Shown here one piece after another: positions 44,901 to 52,800 of a stretch of DNA of 64,000 bases. The DNA lies in contig NZ_JAKNTA010000005.1 of NCBI RefSeq assembly GCF_022288725.1, positions 81,213 to 145,212 of the forward strand, in the 5' to 3' direction. The notes below the pieces were generated by a model that saw only the letters and a program-made list of their open reading frames with translations, searched no databases and was not told the DNA's origin. This DNA is from Kitasatospora sp. A2-31 (GTDB taxonomy: Bacteria > Actinomycetota > Actinomycetes > Streptomycetales > Streptomycetaceae). The translations under genes and the position numbers were made by a program. The number at the start of each line of letters is the position of its first letter. Position 1 is the first letter of the stretch.

Positions 44901-47900
44901 GAGAAGTCGGCAGCCCCGTGCTCGCGGAGCTCACCCTCCAGGCCCCCCTGGTCCTGGAAGAGGGAGCGGCCCGCCGGATCCAGGTCACGGTCGGACCGGC
45001 CGACGCCGACGGTCGCCGCGAGATCGCCGTCCTGTCCGCCGCGGAATCCGCGGACGAGGACTCGTCCGTGCTGGTCTGCCATGCGCGCGGCGTCCTCGCC
45101 GCGGCGTCGGAGGCGGAGCAGGCGCCTGCTCTGACCTGGCCGCCCACCGGGGCCGAGCCGGTCGCCGTGGACGGGCTGTACCCGATGCTCACCGAGTACG
45201 GGCTCCACTACGGGCCGCTCTTCCAGAACGTGCGCGCCGTGTGGCGGGCCGGCGACGACGTGTACGCCGAGGTGGCGCTGCGCGACGACGTCCCGACCAC
45301 CGGATTCGCCGTCCACCCCGCGCTGTTCGACGCCACGCTGCACACCGGGATGCTCGACACCCGGCCCGGCGACCCGGTGGTGCTGCCGTTCGCCTGGTCG
45401 GGCATCCGGCTCGGCCGGACCGGAGCGACCGGTGTCCGGGTCCGGGTCAGCCCGGCCGGCGAGTCCGCCGTGCGGATCGTCATGGTCGACGACGCCGGCG
45501 AGCTCGTGGTGAGCGTCGACAAGCTCGCCGTGCGCACGGTGGAGCCGGGCCAGCTCGGGAGGGCACGCAAGAGCACCGAGCAGTCGCTGTACCAGGTCGA
45601 CTGGGCCACGGTCGCGACCCCCGAGCCGCGCGACGTGCGCCTCGCGGTCCTCGGCGACCTCCGGGCCCCGGGAGAGCGGTTCGTCAACCTGTACGCCCTG
45701 GAGGACGAGGTCGCCGTGGGCATGCCCGCCCCCGACCTGGTCCTGGTCTCGGTCGAGACCCCGGCGGGAGACCCGGCCGCGGCCGCCCGCAAGGCCGCGG
45801 AAGACGCCCTGACTCTGGTGCAGCAGTGGCTCGTCAGCGAATGGCTCGTGGACACGCGGCTGGTCTTCGTGACCCGCGGTGCCGTCGCGGTCGGGTCCGG
45901 GCGGCCCGACATCGCCCAGGCAGCCGTCTGGGGCCTGGTGCACAGTGCCCAGTCCGAGCGCCCCGGCCGGTTCGTGCTCGTCGACCTCGACGGCGGTGCC
46001 GCACCCGAGTGGGGCGCCCTGGCCGCCGCCCTCGACGACGAGCCGCAGCTGGCGGTGCGCGAGAACCGCTTCGCGGTGCCGCGCCTGGCCAGGGCCGCGG
46101 TGCTGCCGGACGGCGCTTGGCGGCTGACGGCCGCCACCCAGGGGTCGCTGGACGGGCTGGCCGTCCTGCCGTCCGACGGGGACCGCCCGCTCGGCGCCGG
46201 CGACGTCCGGATCGCGGTGCGGGCCGCAGGCCTGAACTTCCGCGACGTGCTCATCGCGCTCGGGATGTACCCGGGCGAGGCGGACATGGGCACCGAGGCG
46301 GCCGGTGTGGTCCTGGAGGTCGGTGCGGACGTCACCGATCTGGCGCCGGGGGACCGGGTGTTCGGCCTCGTCGCCGACTCGTTCGGCCCCGTCGCCGTGT
46401 CCGACCGGCGGATGCTCGCCCCGATGCCGGCGCAGTGGTCGTTCGCCGAGGCGGCGTCGGTTCCCATCGTCTACCTCACCGCGTACCGCGGCCTGTTCGA
46501 CCTGGCCGGCCTGCAGGAGGGCGAGCGGGTGCTGGTGCACGCCGCGGCCGGCGGCGTCGGCTCGGCGGCGGTCCAACTGGCCCGTCACGTGGGCGCCGAG
46601 GTGTTCACGACCGCGAGCCGGCCGAAGTGGGACGCCCTGCTGGACCGGGGCATCCCGGCCGACCGGATCGCGTCCTCGCGCGACCTGGAGTTCCGGGACA
46701 CCTTCCGGGAGGCCACCGGCGGCGAGGGCGTCGACGTGGTGCTGAACTCGCTCGCCGGAGAGTACGTCGACGCGTCCCTGAGCCTGCTGCCGCGCGGCGG
46801 CCGGTTCCTGGAGATCGGCAAGACCGACATCCGCGACACGGCCACGGTGGAGCGGGAGCACCCGGGCGTCCGCTACCGCGCCTTCGACCTGATGGAGGCG
46901 GGGGCGGACCGCATCCAGGAGATGCTGCGCGAGCTGCTCGCGCTCTTCGCGGAGGGGGCGATCGACCTCGGACCGTGCCGGTCCTGGGACGTGCGCAGTG
47001 CCCAGGAGGCGTTCCGGTACCTCCGCGAGGGCCGCAACATCGGCAAGGTGGTGCTGACCGTACCGGCGGCACCGGACCTGGACGGCACCGTCGTCATCAC
47101 CGGCGGTACCGGCGGTCTGGGTGCGCTGCTGGCCCGGCACCTCGTCGAACGGCACGGCGCCCGGAGCCTGGTGCTGGTCAGCCGGCGCGGTCCCGACGCC
47201 GAAGGTGCCGCCGAACTGGTGTCCGAGCTGGAGGCCGCGGGCGCCGACGTCCGGATCGAGGCGTGCGACGTCGCCGACCGCGACCAGGTGGCCCGGGTGC
47301 TCGACTCCGTGGAGGGACCGCTGGGCGCGGTCGTCCACGCGGCCGGCCTGCTGGACGACGGCGTGGTCGAGTCGATGACCCCGGCCCAGGTGAACCGGGT
47401 CATGGCCCCCAAGGCCGACGGTGCCTGGCACCTGCACGAGCTCACCAAGGACCGCGGAGCGTCGGCGTTCGTCCTGTTCTCGTCCGTGGCCGCCCTCATC
47501 GGGAGCCCCGGCCAGGCGAACTACGCGGCCGCCAACGCCGCACTCGACGCACTCGCCGCCCTCCGACGCGCCGACGGCCTCCCCGCCACCTCCCTCGCGT
47601 GGGGCCTGTGGGCGAACGACGCGGGCATGGCCGCGCAGCTGCAGGACTCGGACATCGCCCGCCTGGAGCGGATGGGCGTCCGCTCGCTCCCCGCGGCCCT
47701 CGGGCTGGAACTGTTCGACCAGGCCCTCGGCCTGGACACCGCCCTGCTGGCCCCCGTGCGGCTCGACAACGCCGCCCTGCGCCGCCAGGCGTCCGGCGGC
47801 ATGCTGCCGGGGCTGCTGCGCGGGCTGGTGCGCGCACGGGCCGGCGGCCCGGACAGCGGCCGGTCGCTGGACCAGCGGCTCGCCGGCGTCGCGGAGGCCG

Positions 47901-48313
47901 ACCGCGAGAAGGTCGTCCTGGACCTCGTACGCGCCCAGGTCGCCGCGGTGCTCGGCCACGACGCGGCGGACACGGTCGACCCGGAGCGTGAGCTCCAGTC
48001 GCTCGGATTCGACTCGCTCAGCGCCGTCGAACTCGGCAACCGGCTCACCCGTCTCACGTCGCTGCAACTGCCGGCCACCCTCGTGTTCGACCACCCGACG
48101 TCCCTGGCGATCGCGCAGTACCTGCTCACCCTGGTGAAGCCGGCGAGCGAGACCGTCACCGAACCGACCGAGGAAGCCGCGATCCGCGCCCTGCTGGCCT
48201 CGATCCCCGTCAGCGACCTGCAGGCGTCGGGCCTCCTCGACCGGCTGCGCGAACTGGCGGACGGCCGCTCCGGCACCGGGGCACCGGCCCACGAGGCCGT
48301 CGCACAGGGCTGA
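41924..48313 (+). CDS. PKS A: one-module type I PKS, KS-AT(malonyl)-DH-ER-KR-ACP
   Basis: 2129 residues from ATG 41924 (GGAGG upstream). An N-terminal coiled-coil docking helix (residues 5-35) is followed by KS (38-455, Cys204 in DTACSSS), AT (about 570-880, Ser665 in GHSVGE plus HAFH: malonyl-CoA), DH (about 939-1200, His971 in HxxxGxxxxP and Asp1136), ER (about 1407-1715, NADPH motif HAAAGGVGSA), KR (about 1721-1990, LDD motif for B-type and Tyr1867) and ACP (Ser2031 in GFDSLS). All sites look intact, so the module adds a fully reduced two-carbon unit. The C-terminus (about 2080-2110) has a docking-type helix (LLASIPVSDLQASGLLDRLR), unlike those of PKS B and C. There is no loading domain and no thioesterase. 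The alpha-oxoamine synthase gene follows 104 bases on. Confidence 0.95.
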   Translation: MPIDENELVEALRQSLKENDRLRQDKNRILDQLSEPLAIVGMGCRYPGGVTSPEELWDLVASGRDAVSAIPADRGWDLDGLYDPDPDEPGKFYNQGGGFLDAVGDFDADFFGVSPREAMAMDPQQRLLLPVAWEALENAGIDPTSLAGGDIGVFCGVTSSDYGNGPAPELEGYRLTGKSSSVASGRISYALGLEGPSVSVDTACSSSAVALHLAAQSLRSGECSMALVGGATVLSGPFLFVEFSRQRGLAVDGRCKSYAGAADGTGFAEGVGLVVVERLSDARRKGHNVLAVIRGTAVNQDGASNGLTAPNGPSQERVIRAALANAGLSAADVDAVEGHGTGTTLGDPIEARALLATYGRERAGDPLWLGSIKSNIGHTSAAAGVAGVIKMVMAMRHGVLPRTLHVDEPSPHVDWASGAVELLTEAREWPASEGRPRRAAVSSFGISGTNAHVILEEAPAAELSEPAEPAEPGEAPVRGAGLPVVPVVVSAKSGAALREQADRLRAHLLAEPGLSLADVGFSSVVSRAQLDSRGVVVASGRDELLAGLAGLAAGDLVANVVEGRAVAGRTAVLFTGQGSQRARMGVELAGAFPVFAAALERVCAELDPLLGRSVWALLSAPEGSAQAAELDATEFTQAALFAVEVALFRLVESLGIRVDHVMGHSVGEIVAAHVAGVLSLADACALVVARGRLMGALPAGGAMVAVQAGEEEVAASLVGFEGRLEIAAVNGPRAVVVSGDADAVEEWLPGWEGRKTSRLRVSHAFHSPRMEPMLAEFEQVARGLSYAAPRIAVVSNVTGGLVSEELADPGYWVRHVRRAVRFADGVRTLHEAGVRRFLELGPDGVLTAMARQSLDELGVQDAVLVPALRARHAEVETFVRFLGQAHVAGVEVDWSAFYRETGAVRVKLPTYAFQNERYWQAPGAETGDAVAFGLNPLEHPILLGAVRVGTRDEWVFTGRLSTDTQPWTRDHVVLGVTIVPGTGLVDMALTVGGEVGSPVLAELTLQAPLVLEEGAARRIQVTVGPADADGRREIAVLSAAESADEDSSVLVCHARGVLAAASEAEQAPALTWPPTGAEPVAVDGLYPMLTEYGLHYGPLFQNVRAVWRAGDDVYAEVALRDDVPTTGFAVHPALFDATLHTGMLDTRPGDPVVLPFAWSGIRLGRTGATGVRVRVSPAGESAVRIVMVDDAGELVVSVDKLAVRTVEPGQLGRARKSTEQSLYQVDWATVATPEPRDVRLAVLGDLRAPGERFVNLYALEDEVAVGMPAPDLVLVSVETPAGDPAAAARKAAEDALTLVQQWLVSEWLVDTRLVFVTRGAVAVGSGRPDIAQAAVWGLVHSAQSERPGRFVLVDLDGGAAPEWGALAAALDDEPQLAVRENRFAVPRLARAAVLPDGAWRLTAATQGSLDGLAVLPSDGDRPLGAGDVRIAVRAAGLNFRDVLIALGMYPGEADMGTEAAGVVLEVGADVTDLAPGDRVFGLVADSFGPVAVSDRRMLAPMPAQWSFAEAASVPIVYLTAYRGLFDLAGLQEGERVLVHAAAGGVGSAAVQLARHVGAEVFTTASRPKWDALLDRGIPADRIASSRDLEFRDTFREATGGEGVDVVLNSLAGEYVDASLSLLPRGGRFLEIGKTDIRDTATVEREHPGVRYRAFDLMEAGADRIQEMLRELLALFAEGAIDLGPCRSWDVRSAQEAFRYLREGRNIGKVVLTVPAAPDLDGTVVITGGTGGLGALLARHLVERHGARSLVLVSRRGPDAEGAAELVSELEAAGADVRIEACDVADRDQVARVLDSVEGPLGAVVHAAGLLDDGVVESMTPAQVNRVMAPKADGAWHLHELTKDRGASAFVLFSSVAALIGSPGQANYAAANAALDALAALRRADGLPATSLAWGLWANDAGMAAQLQDSDIARLERMGVRSLPAALGLELFDQALGLDTALLAPVRLDNAALRRQASGGMLPGLLRGLVRARAGGPDSGRSLDQRLAGVAEADREKVVLDLVRAQVAAVLGHDAADTVDPERELQSLGFDSLSAVELGNRLTRLTSLQLPATLVFDHPTSLAIAQYLLTLVKPASETVTEPTEEAAIRALLASIPVSDLQASGLLDRLRELADGRSGTGAPAHEAVAQG
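43100..44660 (+). repeat. AT-cassette repeat, copy in PKS A
   Basis: From the end of the KS through the AT, the DNA is almost identical to 51,000-52,560 in PKS B and from 62,996 to the window end in PKS D. Within the block, codons end in G or T far more often than in the flanks, which are rich in C-ending codons. Confidence 0.8.
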
Positions 48314-48417
48314 CCCGACGGGACGGCCCGCGGACGAGCATCCACACCGCGCCCGGCCCGAGGACGCGCCGGCCCAGGTATTCACACGCTGACGAAGGAA
48401 AACGAGGTCTGCTCACG

Positions 48418-49632
48418 ATGACGACTCTCCCCGGCTGGAATTTCGACAAGTTCGCCGAGGGCATCCGGGCCGCCGGCATCACCGGCCCGCCGGTGTCCCG
48501 CCTGATCCCCGGCGCCGTGCACGGCACCGACACGCTGGTGTCCAACTTCGCGTCGGTGAACATGCTGAACCTCCAGCGCCGCGAGGACGTGATGAACCGC
48601 CTGCTCGACGCCACCAGGGAGTACGGCCTGGCCAGCGGCGGATCCCGCACCGTCCAGGGTGTCTCCCCCGCTCACATCGAGATGGAGGCGACGATCGCCG
48701 CGTACCTGGGGAAGGAAGCGGCGATCAGCTTCGGAACCGGCACCCTGGCCAACATCGGCTTCATCAACGCGATGTCCGGCACCCATTCGTTCATGCCCGG
48801 CGTCGCCATGGTGAACCGCGACGTGGTCTTCGTGTTCGACCGCGATGCGCACTGGTCGCTGTGGAAGTCCGTCGAAGGCCTGAAGTTCGGCGAGCGGATC
48901 TTCTCGTTCAAGCACAATTCCGTGGAGAGCCTCGAGGAGGTGCTCAAGGGTCTGGCCGGCAAGCGGGTCGTCGTCGTGCTGGAGTCGGTGTTCTCCATCG
49001 ACGGCACGGTGGCCCCGATGCACGAACTCGTCGACGTCTGCGAGCGCTACGGCGCGGTGTCGTACGTCGACGACGCCAACGGGTTCCTGCTCTACGGACC
49101 TCCGCACCGCAAGTTCGCCGAAGAGTACGCCGGTATGCAGCGCGCCGACTTCATCATGGTGTCGATGAAGAAGGCCGTCGGTCTCGAAGGCGGGCTCATC
49201 GCCGGACCCAGGGACGCCATCCTCGGCTTCGAGCTGCTGTCCGGCACCGGATCGTTCACCGCGGGCATGTCCGCACCGGCCGCGGCCGGCACGGACTACA
49301 TCACCAAGCTGCTCGCGTACGACGAGCCGGAGATCGTCGACGCGTACCTGGCGAAGGTCGCCGACTTCCGCAAGATGCTCCTCGACGCCGAACTCCCCGT
49401 CACCGACACCGAGACCTGCTTCTCCTCGCTCGTGATCGGCGACGAACGCAAGTGCGTGGAGCTCTTCCACGCCTACCTCGAAGAGGGCATCCGGGTGCCG
49501 CCCTACCTGTACCCGGCGGCCCGCCGCGGCCAGGCGGTGCTCCGCATCATCATCAACGCCGCGCACACCGACGAGCAGCTGAGCAACTTCATCGACGTCT
49601 CGACGAAGCTCCGGGACAAGGGCCTGCTCTGA
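48418..49632 (+). CDS. Alpha-oxoamine synthase (PLP-dependent, AONS/SPT/KBL family)
   Basis: 404 residues, usual for the family, with no fused ACP. Recognisable parts: GLASGGSRTVQGVSPAH (about residue 65), LGKEAAISFGTGTLAN, the PLP-binding lysine K252 in SMKKAVG, and C-terminal IRVPPYLYPA. The PLP-N1 aspartate lies in VDDANGF (D218/D219); the family normally has His at the fourth position (DDAH), here N221. Members condense an amino acid with an acyl thioester and lose CO2, giving an alpha-amino ketone. In this cluster the acyl donor is probably an ACP-bound polyketide from the neighbouring PKS. Amino-acid choice is unknown. It follows PKS A closely and ends in a strong hairpin. Confidence 0.88.
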   Translation: MTTLPGWNFDKFAEGIRAAGITGPPVSRLIPGAVHGTDTLVSNFASVNMLNLQRREDVMNRLLDATREYGLASGGSRTVQGVSPAHIEMEATIAAYLGKEAAISFGTGTLANIGFINAMSGTHSFMPGVAMVNRDVVFVFDRDAHWSLWKSVEGLKFGERIFSFKHNSVESLEEVLKGLAGKRVVVVLESVFSIDGTVAPMHELVDVCERYGAVSYVDDANGFLLYGPPHRKFAEEYAGMQRADFIMVSMKKAVGLEGGLIAGPRDAILGFELLSGTGSFTAGMSAPAAAGTDYITKLLAYDEPEIVDAYLAKVADFRKMLLDAELPVTDTETCFSSLVIGDERKCVELFHAYLEEGIRVPPYLYPAARRGQAVLRIIINAAHTDEQLSNFIDVSTKLRDKGLL

Positions 49633-49643
49633 CCCCACCCGTT

Positions 49644-49680
49644 CCGCCGACGGCCCGGACCGCTTCCGGGCCGTCGGCGG
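49644..49680 (+). terminator. 16-bp hairpin after the oxoamine synthase gene
   Basis: Bases 49644-49659 and 49665-49680 are exact reverse complements with loop CCGCT, 11 bases past the stop. It separates the MMPL-PKS A-AOS unit from PKS B onward. Confidence 0.8.
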
Positions 49681-49809
49681 GCGGTACCGGTCGACAGGCG
49701 GCATGGCCGTCCGGATCCCGATTCGGACGGCCAGGAGGAAGAAGAACGTGTCATTCGTGCTGTCCGGAACGCGCTTCCCCGGCCTGTGCCCTGACGTGAA
49801 GGAGTAGGA

Positions 49810-52800
49810 ATGTCCACCGACAAGAACGACATCGTCGGCGCTCTCCGGAAGTCGATCAAGGAGACCGAGCGCCTGCGGCGACAGAACAAGCAGCTCATGG
49901 ACCAGGCCAACGAGCCGGTTGCGATCGTGGGCATGAGCTGCCGCTACCCGGGTGGGGTGACCTCGCCCGAGGAGCTGTGGGAGCTGGTGGCATCGGGCCG
50001 GGACGCGGTCTCCCCGTTCCCGGAGGGCCGCGGCTGGGAACTCGGACGGCTCTACGACCCGGACCCGGACAACCCCGGAACCGCGTACACCCGTGAGGGC
50101 GGCTTCATCGAAGGCGCGGACGAGTTCGACGCCGGGTTCTTCGGGCTGAGCCCCCGCGAGGCCGTGGTCATGGACCCGCAGCAGCGGCTGCTGCTGGAGG
50201 GTGCGTGGGAGGCGTTCGAGGACGCGGGCATCGACCCGACGACGCTGCGCGGCAGCGACACCGGTGTCTTCTGCGGCCTCATGTACTCGGACTACCAGTA
50301 CGTCGCCGGCACCAGCGACCGCGCCTCCGAGGTCGAGGGTTACCTGACGATCGCCTCCGCGGCCAGCGTGGCCTCCGGCCGGATCTCCTACACGTTCGGC
50401 TTCGAGGGCCCGGCCGTCACGGTCGACACCGCCTGCTCGTCCTCGCTGGTCTCGATCGCCCTGGCCGCAAAGGCGCTGCGTTCCGGCGAGTGCTCGATGG
50501 CCCTCGCGGGTGGCGTCACGGTCCTGTCGCGGCCGAGCATCTTCGTGGAGTTCAGCCGCCAGCGCGCCATTTCGGCTGACGGGCGCTGCAAGTCCTACGC
50601 GGCCGCCGCCGACGGCACCGGCTGGGCCGAGGGATCGGGCCTGCTGCTGCTGGAGCGGCTGTCGGACGCGCGGCGCAAGGGTCACCACGTGCTCGCCGTG
50701 ATCCGCGGGAGCGCGGTGAACCAGGACGGTGCGAGCAACGGCCTGACGGCGCCGAACGGTCCCTCGCAGGAGCGGGTCATCCGGCAGGCGCTGGCGAATG
50801 CGGGCCTGAGCGCGGCGGACGTCGACGCGGTGGAGGGCCACGGCACGGGCACGAAGCTGGGGGATCCGATCGAGGCCGATGCGCTGCTGGCGACCTATGG
50901 CCGGGAGCGGGCGGGCGACCCGCTGTGGCTGGGCTCGCTGAAGTCGAACGTCGGGCATACGCAGGCTGCGGCGGGTGTCGGCGGTGTGATCAAGATGGTG
51001 ATGGCGATGCGGCACGGGGTGCTGCCGCGGACGCTGCACGTGGACGAGCCGTCGCCGCACGTGGACTGGGCTTCGGGCGCGGTGGAGCTGTTGACGGAGG
51101 CGCGTGAGTGGCCTGCGTCGGAGGGGCGTCCGCGGCGTGCTGCGGTGTCGTCGTTCGGGATCAGTGGGACGAATGCGCACGTGATTCTGGAGGAGGCCCC
51201 GACGGCCGAGCCGGCGACATCGGCGGAGCCGGGCGAGGCGCCGGAGCCGGCTGGGCTGCCGGTCGTGCCGGTGGTGGTGTCGGCGAAGTCCGAGGCGGCG
51301 TTGCGTGAGCAGGCGGACCGGCTGCGGGCGCACCTCCTGGCCGAGCCGGATGCCTCCTTGACGGACGTCGGGTACTCCTCCGTGGTCTCGCGGGCGCAGT
51401 TGGATTCCCGGGGTGTGGTGGTTGCTTCCGGTCGGGATGAACTCCTCGCTGGTCTGGCCGGGTTGGCTGCTGGTGACCTCGTGGCGAACGTGGTCGAGGG
51501 CCGTGCGGTGGCGGGCCGTACCGCGGTGTTGTTCACGGGTCAGGGTTCGCAGCGTGCGCGGATGGGTGTGGAGCTGGCGGGGGCGTTCCCCGTGTTCGCT
51601 GCCGCTCTGGAACGGGTGTGTGCGGAGCTGGATCCGCTGCTGGGTCGTTCGGTGTGGGCGTTGTTGAGCGCGCCGGAGGGTTCGGCGCAGGCGGCTGAGC
51701 TGGATGCGACGGAGTTCACGCAGGCGGCGTTGTTCGCGGTCGAGGTGGCGCTGTTCCGTCTGGTGGAGTCCCTCGGGATCCGTGTGGATCATGTGATGGG
51801 TCACTCGGTCGGTGAGATCGTGGCCGCGCATGTGGCGGGGGGGTTGTCGCTGGCGGACGCGTGTGCGCTGGTGGTGGCGCGGGGCCGGTTGATGGGGGCG
51901 CTGCCGGCGGGCGGTGCGATGGTCGCGGTGCAGGCGGGCGAGGAGGAGGTCGCGGCGTCGCTGGTCGGGTTCGAGGGCCGGCTGGAGATCGCGGCCGTGA
52001 ACGGCCCGCGGGCGGTGGTGGTGTCCGGTGACGCGGACGCCGTCGAGGAGTGGCTTCCGGGGTGGGAGGGGCGTAAGACCTCCCGTCTGCGGGTGAGCCA
52101 TGCCTTCCACTCGCCGCGTATGGAGCCGATGCTCGCGGAGTTCGAGCAGGTCGCCCGTGGGCTGTCGTATGCGGCGCCGCGGATCGCGGTGGTGTCGAAC
52201 GTGACGGGTGGCCTGGTCTCGGAGGAGTTGGCCGATCCTGGGTATTGGGTGCGGCATGTGCGGCGGGCGGTGCGGTTCGCGGACGGTGTGCGGACGTTGC
52301 ACGAGGCGGGGGTGCGCCGGTTCCTGGAGTTGGGGCCGGATGGTGTGCTGACCGCGATGGCCCGCCAGAGCCTGGACGAGCTTGGTGTGCAGGACGCCGT
52401 GCTGGTTCCCGCGCTGCGGGCCAAGCACGCCGAGGTGGACACCTTCGTCCGCTTCCTGGGGCAGGCGCATGTGGCGGGTGTGGAGGTGGACTGGTCCGCG
52501 TTCTACAGGGAGGCGGGTGCGGTCCGGGTCAAGCTGCCGACGTATGCGTTCCAGCGTGAGCGGTACTGGCTCGCGCCGGGTAGCGGTGCGGGGGATGTGG
52601 CGGCGGCCGGGCAGTCCCGGATCGGACACCCGGTTCTGGCGGCGGCCGTCCAGGTCGGTGACCGTGACGAGTGGGTCCTGACCGGCCGGCTGTCCACCGA
52701 CACCCAGCCCTGGACCCGTGACCACGTCGTCCTCGGCACGGTGATCGTGCCCGGGACCGCACTGGTCGAGCTCGCCCTCACCGCCGGCCACCAGACCGAC

